Source: Campylobacteraceae bacterium (GTDB lineage Bacteria; Campylobacterota; Campylobacteria; Campylobacterales; Sulfurovaceae). Taken from it: a stretch of 14,457 nucleotides of DNA. This document shows positions 7,918-13,638 of the stretch, in pieces. Both the position numbers and the translations under genes were made by a program. The notes under the pieces are model-generated. The model made no database searches, was not told where the DNA came from, and saw only the letters and a list, made by a program, of their open reading frames with translations. Numbering within the stretch: the stretch's first letter is position 1; each line of letters begins with the position of its first letter. The stretch is from NCBI GenBank assembly GCA_026985495.1, contig JALSQJ010000077.1, positions 1 to 14,457 of the forward strand. Direction: 5' to 3'.

Positions 7918-7934
7918 TTCATGTTTAACATGAA
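7918..7934. repeat. 17-bp perfect palindrome just after htpG
   Basis: TTCATGTTTAACATGAA has 8-bp perfect arms around a single central base and begins 14 bp after the htpG stop. As RNA it would form TTCATG/CATGAA with a 5-nt loop, but no T-run follows. It could be a 3'-UTR hairpin or a protein-binding dyad. Confidence 0.5.
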
Positions 7935-7996
7935 TAGTTGTTTAAAATAAATTAAAAATTTAGTTTTTTAGTTTTATATTAATTTAATTTAAACTT

Positions 7997-8023
7997 AAAA
8001 TAGGCTTTTAAAGCCTATTTTTA
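7997..8023 (+). terminator. Intrinsic terminator of htpG
   Basis: AAAATAGGCTT (7997-8007) and AAGCCTATTTT (8011-8021) form a perfect 11-bp stem with a 3-nt loop, and the T-run 8018-8022 follows the GC core. The A-run on the 5' side means it could also work in the reverse direction, but no minus-strand gene lies there. It is the clearest terminator in the window. Confidence 0.85.
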
Positions 8024-8051
8024 TATCAAATATAGAGTAATTTGATATAAA
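8020..8051. repeat. 12-bp perfect inverted repeat between htpG terminator and lipoprotein gene
   Basis: TTTATATCAAAT (8020-8031) and ATTTGATATAAA (8040-8051) are perfect complements around an 8-bp spacer. The left arm shares bases 8020-8021 with the terminator stem. It lies about 75 bp before the lipoprotein start, near where its promoter must be (a TAGAAT at 8094-8099 is a possible -10). It could be an operator, or a second hairpin that stabilises the htpG 3' end. Confidence 0.5.
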
Positions 8052-8126
8052 TTATTAAGTTTTGTTTTTTAAGGTTCAGTTTCACTTTGTGAATAGAATG
8101 TGAATAAGTTTATAAGGAAAATTTAG

Positions 8127-8759
8127 ATGAATAGACATGTAAGAAAAATCTCTAACTATGCAATGGTTGGTGGAATAGGAGCAGTGGTTATAGCAACCAT
8201 TCAAGGGTGTGGTGATACAGGAGCAGAGCATCAGGTTCAGCAACAGCAGGTTCAGCAACAGAGTGTTGTTAAAGAGGGTGCAACTGTTACCATTGAGAAA
8301 CAAGCCGATGGCTCCTACAAGATTTTAGATGAAGTACCAAGTAAAGAGACAACTATTATTGTTGTTGAAGATGGGAAAAAGAGAATTCTTTCACAAGAGG
8401 AGATTGACAAGTTAGTAAAAGAGGAGGCAGCACGTGTTGATGCAGGAACTTCTAAATTGACTCAAAATCCTGAAGAGGTAAAAGAGTCAGGTGGTATGGG
8501 TCTTGCAGGTACACTCATGGCAAGTATGGCAGCTGGTATGGTTGGTTCATACCTTATGAATAAGCTTATGAATAACCAAAATTATCAGCAAAATAGAAGA
8601 ACAAGCTACAAGTCACCAAGTACCTACAGCCGTTCTCAAAACTCTTTTAACAAAGCAAGAGCAATGAATAAATCAGCAAAAAGTTCTAGCCCTAAAAAAT
8701 CTGGATTCTTCTCTAATAAAAAATCAACTTCAGCTAGAAGCTCTAGTTTTGGTGGTTAA
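8127..8759 (+). CDS. UPF0323-family lipoprotein
   Basis: A 210-residue envelope protein of unknown function in a family typical of Campylobacterota. The N-terminus (residues 1-28) has basic residues, a hydrophobic stretch (MVGGIGAVVIATIQGC) and a candidate lipidated cysteine C28. The -3 to -1 residues are IQG, which is a weak lipobox. A Gln-rich segment with two copies of QVQQQ (36-45) follows, then a mixed alpha/beta part (50-105). Next comes a Gly/Ala/Met-rich, glycine-zipper-like hydrophobic stretch (122-147) and a Ser/Lys/Asn-rich tail ending SARSSSFGG. The layout resembles the YgiB/DUF1190 lipoproteins of enterobacteria, which also precede a GSP-synthase-like gene. AAGGA at 8114-8118 lies 8 nt before ATG. 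The next gene starts 3 bp after the stop, so the two are almost certainly co-transcribed. The family name is from recall of conserved features. Confidence 0.85.
   Translation: MNRHVRKISNYAMVGGIGAVVIATIQGCGDTGAEHQVQQQQVQQQSVVKEGATVTIEKQADGSYKILDEVPSKETTIIVVEDGKKRILSQEEIDKLVKEEAARVDAGTSKLTQNPEEVKESGGMGLAGTLMASMAAGMVGSYLMNKLMNNQNYQQNRRTSYKSPSTYSRSQNSFNKARAMNKSAKSSSPKKSGFFSNKKSTSARSSSFGG
8232..8261 (+). repeat. Two perfect 15-bp tandem copies inside the lipoprotein gene
   Basis: CAGGTTCAGCAACAG is repeated head to tail (8232-8246 and 8247-8261), in frame, encoding QVQQQ twice. Perfect third-position identity points to a recent duplication. Unit number could vary between strains without breaking the frame. 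Confidence 0.9.
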
Positions 8760-8762
8760 GAT

Positions 8763-9950
8763 ATGAAACTAGAACCTATTAAATTGCCAGATAATCAATT
8801 TTTAGAAAAGATTGGATTTTTTTGGCATACAGACCCAGATGAGACACCTTATGTAGCCTCTGAAATAGTAGAGATAAGCTCTGATGAAGCTGATGCTTAC
8901 TATGAAGCAGTCAATGAGCTTTATGATATGTTTGTTGAAGCAGGGGAGTATGTGATAGAGAATGAGCTTTTTCATGAGATAGGAATTCCATTTAATCTTA
9001 TTGATGCTGTTAAAATGTCATGGGAGAATGATGTTCATTGGCATCTATATGGACGTTTTGATTTAGCAGGTGGTCTTGATGGTAAACCTATTAAGCTCAT
9101 TGAGTTTAACGCCGATACCCCAACTGCTCTTTTTGAAACATCTATTTTGCAATGGGCAGTTTTAAAACTAAACAACATGGAAGAGTCACATCAATTTAAT
9201 AATCTTTATGAGGCAATCCGTGATAACTTTAAACGCTTAATTATGCTGGAGGAGGATGTTAGTAACTTCGATGAACATTATGAGGGGTGGAAAATTCTAT
9301 TCTCTTCTGTTAAAGATAATGAAGAGGAGGAGAGTACGGTTAAACTTCTCCAAACCATTGCAACTGAAGCTGGATTTGAGACAGAATTTGCCTACATAGA
9401 TGATGTTGAGTTCTCTGATGAAGAGGGAGTCTTTTATAATGATGAGAACTATGAGTATTGGTTTAAGCTTATTCCTTGGGAAGATATTGCTATTGAAGAG
9501 AGTGATTTAGCACGAATATTGACCAATATTATGGAGAATCAAAGAGCAATTATTTTAAATCCTGCTTATACTTTGATGTTCCAATCAAAAGCATTTATGA
9601 AAATTTTATGGGATTTATATCCAAATCATCCTCTACTTTTAGAGACAAGCTTTGACCCACTAGAGGGAAAAGCACAAGTTGAAAAACGTATCTTTGGACG
9701 AGAGGGTGCAAATACAGTTATTGTTGATGAGAACCATAAAGTATTAGCCCAAACAGACGGAGAGTATGGTGATTTTGGTGTAATATATCAAGAGTATGCA
9801 GAGCTACCAACTAACGACAAAGGTGAAAGTTATCAAGCTGGTGTTTTCTATGCTTATGAAGCGTGTGCTTTAGGGTTTAGAAAGGGTGGTCTTATTTTAG
9901 ATAACTACTCTAAATTTGTTGGTCATCGTGTTGTTGTAGAGCAGGTTTAA
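8763..9950 (+). CDS. Glutathionylspermidine-synthase-like ATP-grasp protein (YgiC/YjfC type)
   Basis: A 395-residue cytoplasmic protein matching the GSP_synth (pre-ATP-grasp plus ATP-grasp) family: WHLYGRFDL (93-101), IEFNADTPTALFETSILQW (113-131), NPAYTLMFQSKAFMKILW (266-283) and KRIFGREGANT (308-318). It lacks the N-terminal CHAP amidase domain of the bifunctional E. coli GspS, so it corresponds to the stand-alone YgiC/YjfC type. For those proteins true glutathionylspermidine synthesis is doubtful, and ATP-dependent amide/peptide ligation is the safer statement. It starts 3 bp after the UPF0323 stop with only a GGTGG-like site in the preceding gene, suggesting translational coupling. The pairing with a lipoprotein suggests that the ligase acts on an envelope-linked substrate, which is inference. 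The protein is strongly acidic. Confidence 0.88.
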   Translation: MKLEPIKLPDNQFLEKIGFFWHTDPDETPYVASEIVEISSDEADAYYEAVNELYDMFVEAGEYVIENELFHEIGIPFNLIDAVKMSWENDVHWHLYGRFDLAGGLDGKPIKLIEFNADTPTALFETSILQWAVLKLNNMEESHQFNNLYEAIRDNFKRLIMLEEDVSNFDEHYEGWKILFSSVKDNEEEESTVKLLQTIATEAGFETEFAYIDDVEFSDEEGVFYNDENYEYWFKLIPWEDIAIEESDLARILTNIMENQRAIILNPAYTLMFQSKAFMKILWDLYPNHPLLLETSFDPLEGKAQVEKRIFGREGANTVIVDENHKVLAQTDGEYGDFGVIYQEYAELPTNDKGESYQAGVFYAYEACALGFRKGGLILDNYSKFVGHRVVVEQV

Positions 9951-9967
9951 CAACTATCTCTTTTTTT
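9930..9967 (+). terminator. Possible weak terminator after the GSP-synthase-like gene
   Basis: GTTGTT (9930-9935) can pair with AACAAC (9949-9954) across a 13-nt loop overlapping the stop codon. TATCTC and a run of seven T (9961-9967) follow. The stem is short and the T-run is displaced by 6 nt, so this is a tentative call. Confidence 0.3.
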
Positions 9968-9993
9968 GATTTTTAATTTTTTCAGATGTTTGA

Positions 9994-10034
9994 ATATTTA
10001 GATATCACTAAATATCTAAAAGATTGGCTATAAT
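9994..10034 (+). promoter_or_regulatory. Promoter of the ubiE operon with two overlapping dyads
   Basis: TATAAT at 10029-10034 is a good -10. A 17-bp spacer puts the -35 at 10006-10011 (CACTAA, poor). That is exactly the gap between the arms of a perfect 9-bp inverted repeat: TTTAGATAT (9997-10005) and ATATCTAAA (10012-10020). A second perfect 8-bp repeat overlaps it: ATATTTAG (9994-10001) and CTAAATAT (10008-10015). Together they look like an operator covering the RNA polymerase -35 contact. The protein that binds is unknown. Confidence 0.55.
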
Positions 10035-10051
10035 ATCATCAATATTAATAT

Positions 10052-10066
10052 GGAGTGTTAGCTTTG
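10052..10066 (+). promoter_or_regulatory. Ribosome-binding site that selects a TTG start for ubiE
   Basis: The only SD-like sequence is GGAG at 10052-10055. It overlaps the upstream in-frame GTG (10055) and so cannot serve it. It lies 8 nt before the in-frame TTG at 10064. TTG is therefore the more likely initiation codon, giving an N-terminus MEQAVDKKEKQ. Confidence 0.7.
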
Positions 10067-10795
10067 GAACAAGCAGTAGATAAAAAAGAGAAACAAGATA
10101 AAATTGTAGGAATGTTTGATGATATTGCCTCAACCTATGACTTAACAAATAGAGTTTTAAGTATGGGAATTGATATTAAATGGCGAAGAACAGCATGTGA
10201 TAGAGCATATGATATTTTAGATAATAAAAATCTTACACAAATTACAGATGTGGCGTGTGGAACAGGAGACCTACTCCTTTTTTGGAAAGAGTATGCTCAA
10301 AAAAAAGGTGTAGAGGTTCAAAATTATGTGGGTGTTGACCCATCTGTAGGAATGTTAGAAGTAGCAAGAAAAAAGATAGACTTTGCCGAGTTTAAAGAGG
10401 GGAAAGCCCAAGAGTTACCAGTTGAAGACACTTCAACTGAACTCATCTCTATCTCTTATGGAATTAGAAATGTAGTTGATAGAGTTGAAGCTCTTCAAGA
10501 GTTCTATAGAGCATTAAAACCAAATGGAATTGTAGTTATATTAGAGTTTACTAAACAGAGTAGAGCAGGGCTATTTGATAAAGTTGTTGATTTTGGAATG
10601 AAAAAAGTTCTCCCTAGAGTTGGAGGTTTAATCTCTAAAAACTATGAAGCATATAAATATCTACCAGACTCAATAGAAGATTTTTTAACAACTGAAATGT
10701 TAGTTAAAGAGTTAGAAGAGGCAGGGTTTACTATGAGATATACTAAGTCATTTACTATGGGAATATCTACACTTCTAATTGCTCAAAAGATATGA
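10064..10795 (+). CDS. ubiE: Demethylmenaquinone methyltransferase (UbiE/MenG)
   Basis: SAM-dependent C-methyltransferase acting on demethylmenaquinone, the last step of menaquinone synthesis in organisms that respire with menaquinone only. With the TTG start it has 243 residues, normal for the family. Motifs: MFDDIASTYDLTNRVLS (17-33), SAM-binding motif I VACGTGD (63-69), VDPSVGMLEVARKK (91-104), SYGIRNV (131-137) and the C-terminal YKYLPDSIEDF segment typical of UbiE. Campylobacterota generally make menaquinone by the futalosine route, and UbiE is shared with the classical route. It is the first gene of a tight cluster and overlaps the next gene by 4 bp (ATGA). A longer GTG start at 10055 adds three residues but has no ribosome-binding site. 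Confidence 0.93.
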   Translation: MEQAVDKKEKQDKIVGMFDDIASTYDLTNRVLSMGIDIKWRRTACDRAYDILDNKNLTQITDVACGTGDLLLFWKEYAQKKGVEVQNYVGVDPSVGMLEVARKKIDFAEFKEGKAQELPVEDTSTELISISYGIRNVVDRVEALQEFYRALKPNGIVVILEFTKQSRAGLFDKVVDFGMKKVLPRVGGLISKNYEAYKYLPDSIEDFLTTEMLVKELEEAGFTMRYTKSFTMGISTLLIAQKI

Positions 10796-11124
10796 AAAAA
10801 AGATTAGATAATTTAAAAAACAATCCAGAGTTTAAAGAGAGACTCCAAGAGATGCGACCTAAAAGAAACATTTGGGGTATTTTGGGTGTAGTTCTCTTCT
10901 TTTTTGTTCCTGAAGTGGTTAATGTACTCTACTATAAAGAGATAACAGCATGGATTATGAACCTTATTCACAATGCTCCACAAACACCTATAAGTAACCT
11001 TTTAGAGTTGATGACAGCTAAAGTTTTTACAGGAGAAGTGAATTATCTCAATATCTCTTTAGGAGTTGCTTTTCTTATTTGGTTATTTTGGGATGATATT
11101 GAACAGCTAAGAGGCAGAAGATAG
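10792..11124 (+). CDS. Small membrane protein with two predicted helices, function unknown
   Basis: A 110-residue protein I do not recognise. A basic N-terminus (KKRLDNLKNNPEFKERLQE, probably an amphipathic helix, residues 2-20) is followed by a hydrophobic segment at about 27-47 (NIWGILGVVLFFFVPEVVNVL). A polar middle (48-83) and a second hydrophobic segment at about 84-100 (ISLGVAFLIWLFW) lead to a charged tail DDIEQLRGRR. Both ends are most likely cytoplasmic. Its ATG overlaps the ubiE stop (ATGA) and its stop directly abuts the xseA ATG. The gene is therefore translationally coupled on both sides and is surely a real gene. Its position after ubiE may hint at a quinone or membrane link, but that is inference. 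Confidence 0.8.
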   Translation: MKKRLDNLKNNPEFKERLQEMRPKRNIWGILGVVLFFFVPEVVNVLYYKEITAWIMNLIHNAPQTPISNLLELMTAKVFTGEVNYLNISLGVAFLIWLFWDDIEQLRGRR

Positions 11125-12375
11125 ATGTCTAGTACCATGACTGTAACCTCCTTAAACAGAAAAATTAAATCTCTACTAGAGACAACATTTATGCATATTT
11201 TAGTAGAGGGTGAAGTAAGCTCTGTAACCTATCATAACTCGGGACATCTCTATTTCTCTATTAAAGATGAAGAGTCAAGCATTAAGTGTGTTATGTTTCG
11301 CTCTAATGTTAATCGTATGAAGTTTCGCTTAGAGCGTGGGCAACATATAGTGGTTAATGGCTCTATCTCACTCTATACTCCTCGTGGAGAGTATCAACTT
11401 CTTACACTCTCCATTGAGCCTTTTGGGCAAGGTGCTTTGGCTTTGGCATATGAACAGCTTAAAGAGAAGTTGCAAAAAAAAGGCTATTTTGAAGCAAGTG
11501 CTAAAAAGCCTCAACCTAAATATATTAAAAAGATAGCTCTTGTTACTGCAAGTAAAAGTGCTGCTCTACAAGATATGCTAAAGATTATTGAGAAACGGTG
11601 GCGACTACTTGAAGTGGTAGTCATAGATACTCTAGTTCAAGGAGATAAATCTGCTCCACAAATAGCCGAAGCTTTAGCCTATGCTGACACTTTAGGGTGT
11701 GATGCTATAGTGGTTGGTCGTGGTGGTGGAAGTAAAGAGGACCTTTGGGCATTTAACGAAGAGGTAGTAGCTGATGCAATTTTTAGGCTAAATACTTTTG
11801 TGGTATCTGCTGTTGGTCATGAGGTAGATGTGCTTATTTCAGATTTTGTAGCAGACTTACGAAGCCCAACACCTTCAGCTGCTATGGAGATGATACTTCC
11901 TGACCAAAATGAGATACTCTATACACTAAGTGAGATGGAGAGTCGTTATAGTCGTGTGATGCAACAGCTACTTAACATAAAAACAGAACAGTTAAAAGCC
12001 TTTGAAGAGGAGTTTAAACGACACTCTATTTCACGAAAGATTTCAATAGTTGAGAAAGAGTTTAGTAATATTGAAGAGGAGTTTAAACGTGTTATGGTGT
12101 ATAAACTTACACAATTTACTTCTCAAATAGCTCAACCAAAAGTATTAAAAGATAGTATGGAGTATGCATTAAAACTAAAATCTCAACAGCTAAAGAGTTT
12201 AGAAGAGAAGTTTCTACTGCATAACCCAAAACTAAAAGTCAAAGAGGGTTGGACAGAGGTTATTTTAGATGGAAAACGTGTTAGCTTAAATAGAATAAAT
12301 ATAGATGATAGATTTGTAGTGGTAGATGCAGATGTGAAACTTGAAGTAAAATGTTTAAATAAGGAAAAAATTTGA
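11125..12375 (+). CDS. xseA: Exodeoxyribonuclease VII large subunit
   Basis: Catalytic subunit of exonuclease VII, which degrades single-stranded DNA in both directions to oligonucleotides; it works with several XseB subunits in the cytoplasm. The 416-residue length is usual. An N-terminal OB-fold (about 1-100; VTSLNRKIKSLLE, GEVSSVTYHNSGHLYFSIKD) is followed by the catalytic domain with VVGRGGGSKEDLWAFN (196-211), AVGHEVDVLISDFVADLRSPTPSAA (229-253), then a long coiled-coil-like region (about 265-375) for XseB binding. The start codon abuts the previous stop, and a weak AGAGG about 11 nt upstream supports it; the M5 codon has no better site. xseB is not in the window. Confidence 0.96.
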   Translation: MSSTMTVTSLNRKIKSLLETTFMHILVEGEVSSVTYHNSGHLYFSIKDEESSIKCVMFRSNVNRMKFRLERGQHIVVNGSISLYTPRGEYQLLTLSIEPFGQGALALAYEQLKEKLQKKGYFEASAKKPQPKYIKKIALVTASKSAALQDMLKIIEKRWRLLEVVVIDTLVQGDKSAPQIAEALAYADTLGCDAIVVGRGGGSKEDLWAFNEEVVADAIFRLNTFVVSAVGHEVDVLISDFVADLRSPTPSAAMEMILPDQNEILYTLSEMESRYSRVMQQLLNIKTEQLKAFEEEFKRHSISRKISIVEKEFSNIEEEFKRVMVYKLTQFTSQIAQPKVLKDSMEYALKLKSQQLKSLEEKFLLHNPKLKVKEGWTEVILDGKRVSLNRINIDDRFVVVDADVKLEVKCLNKEKI

Positions 12376-12404
12376 AAAATATAACAGATAAACTATTTGA
12401 GTAG
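12361..12404 (+). other. SD + TTG mini-ORF (10 codons) overlapping the xseA stop and ending in an in-frame amber before the MFS gene
   Basis: AAGGA at 12361-12365 stands 6 nt before a TTG at 12372 that overlaps the xseA TGA (TTGA). Ten codons (M/LKNITDKLFE) end with TAG at 12402-12404. The frame is the same as that of the MFS gene, whose first usable codon (GTG 12408) follows two codons later with no clear SD of its own. It may be a leader peptide for reinitiation, or the original gene start interrupted by one base change. Confidence 0.4.
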
Positions 12405-12407
12405 ATA

Positions 12408-13613
12408 GTGAAAAGTATAAATTATATAGATGTTTTAAAACATCCTGTTGTTGGTAGGCTAAGTCTTATTCAGTTTCTATCCTATTTTGGTACATGGTTC
12501 TCACAAGTTGCCATAGCTTCTATGTTGGTAGAGTATAGAGCTTCTGAGTTGGCTATTGCTATGGTTTTTATTATGTTAATGCTACCATCTGTACTTTTAG
12601 CTCCACTCTCTGGGTTTATTGTTGATAGAGTTGCTTTTAAAAAGTTAATGACCATACTGCTCTTTACAGAGATAAGTATGACGCTACTTTTTATGACTAT
12701 TAACTCTATTGATGCAATAGGGTGGCTTATGCTATTTGTATTTATTCGCTCTACTGCTTCTTCTATGTTATTTACAGCAGAGATGTCACTTTTTCCTAAA
12801 ATTTTAAATGGTGAGATGCTTAAAAGAACCAATGAACTACACTCTATAATATGGTCAGTATGCTTTGCATTGGGCATGGCAATTGGTGGGGTTGTCACCT
12901 ACTACTTCTCTTATGATACTACTTTTTTAGTCGATGTCTCTCTCTATCTTTTAGCAACACTAGTTTTAATAGATTTAAAAATAGAGTTAAAAGTAGTTGA
13001 GCATACTCAAGGTGCTATAGAGATGATGAAGAGTGGATTTCTATATCTTAAAAATCATAAAAAGCTTATTCATCTACTCTTTATTCATGCTGTTTTGGGC
13101 TTAACTAGTTTTGATACTATTATCACTATTTTAGCAGATAAACACTATTCAGCTTTTTTAGCTGTTCCTCTAGCTATAGGGTGGATTAACGCTACAAGAG
13201 CATTTGGTTTAGCCATGGGAGGTGCATTTTTAAGTCGCTTTATAGATAAAAATACTCTTCATTATGCTTTTGCTCTTCAAGGAGTTGTTATTATTATTTG
13301 GGCTATTGTTCAACATGATTTTGTGAACTCTTTGATTTTAATGTTTTTTGTAGGTCTCTTTACCACATCATTATGGGCATATACCTACTATATGATTCAA
13401 CAAGAGACTAAAGAGGAGTTTTTAGGGCGAGTTATTGCCTACAATGATATGCTCTTTATGTTATCAAATATCACTGTTACACTCTTTATTGGTATCTTGG
13501 CAAAAGTAGGGGTTTCAATGTTTATAATTAGTAGCTCTTTAGGCGTTGGATTTCTTTTATCGGCACTATATTATAGATGGTTTAAGAGGGTTTATCTAAA
13601 AAATTTGATATAA
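12408..13613 (+). CDS. Major facilitator superfamily (MFS) transporter
   Basis: A 401-residue inner-membrane protein with about 12 hydrophobic segments. It has an MFS motif A between helices 2 and 3 (GFIVDRVAFKKL, 69-80, with D73, R74, K78, K79), a second-half counterpart GGAFLSRFIDKNTLHYA, and a basic C-terminus. The overall type resembles the MFS_3/EntS-MefA-like efflux group (start LKHPVVGRLSLIQFLSYFGTWFSQVAIASMLVEY). The substrate cannot be told from the sequence; export is more likely than import. GTG 12408 is the first possible start after an in-frame TAG at 12402. Translation probably depends on coupling to xseA (32-bp gap) or to the mini-ORF. The protein has a normal cytoplasmic N-terminal tail of about 18 residues, so nothing essential appears to be missing. 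Confidence 0.85.
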   Translation: MKSINYIDVLKHPVVGRLSLIQFLSYFGTWFSQVAIASMLVEYRASELAIAMVFIMLMLPSVLLAPLSGFIVDRVAFKKLMTILLFTEISMTLLFMTINSIDAIGWLMLFVFIRSTASSMLFTAEMSLFPKILNGEMLKRTNELHSIIWSVCFALGMAIGGVVTYYFSYDTTFLVDVSLYLLATLVLIDLKIELKVVEHTQGAIEMMKSGFLYLKNHKKLIHLLFIHAVLGLTSFDTIITILADKHYSAFLAVPLAIGWINATRAFGLAMGGAFLSRFIDKNTLHYAFALQGVVIIIWAIVQHDFVNSLILMFFVGLFTTSLWAYTYYMIQQETKEEFLGRVIAYNDMLFMLSNITVTLFIGILAKVGVSMFIISSSLGVGFLLSALYYRWFKRVYLKNLI

Positions 13614-13638
13614 AAGAGAAAATTAATATGGAGTTTTA

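Noticed and set aside
8022..8049. Inverted repeat with TTGAT/ATCAA as an FNR/CRP-type site
   Set aside because: The half-sites are in the opposite order (ATCAA first, TTGAT second) and the spacing is wrong for the FNR consensus TTGAT-N4-ATCAA.
8082..8303. Minus-strand open frame over the lipoprotein start
   Set aside because: Covers the promoter, ribosome-binding site and 5' part of a supported gene on the other strand; Leu/Cys-rich composition typical of an antisense shadow.
12482..12898. 138-codon minus-strand open frame inside the MFS gene
   Set aside because: Antisense to a membrane protein with clear MFS motifs; no start signals and no family resemblance.
13603..13614. ATTTGATATAAA, identical to the right arm of the inverted repeat at 8040-8051
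   Set aside because: A single AT-rich 12-mer at the end of the MFS coding region without its partner arm; chance or codon use explains it.
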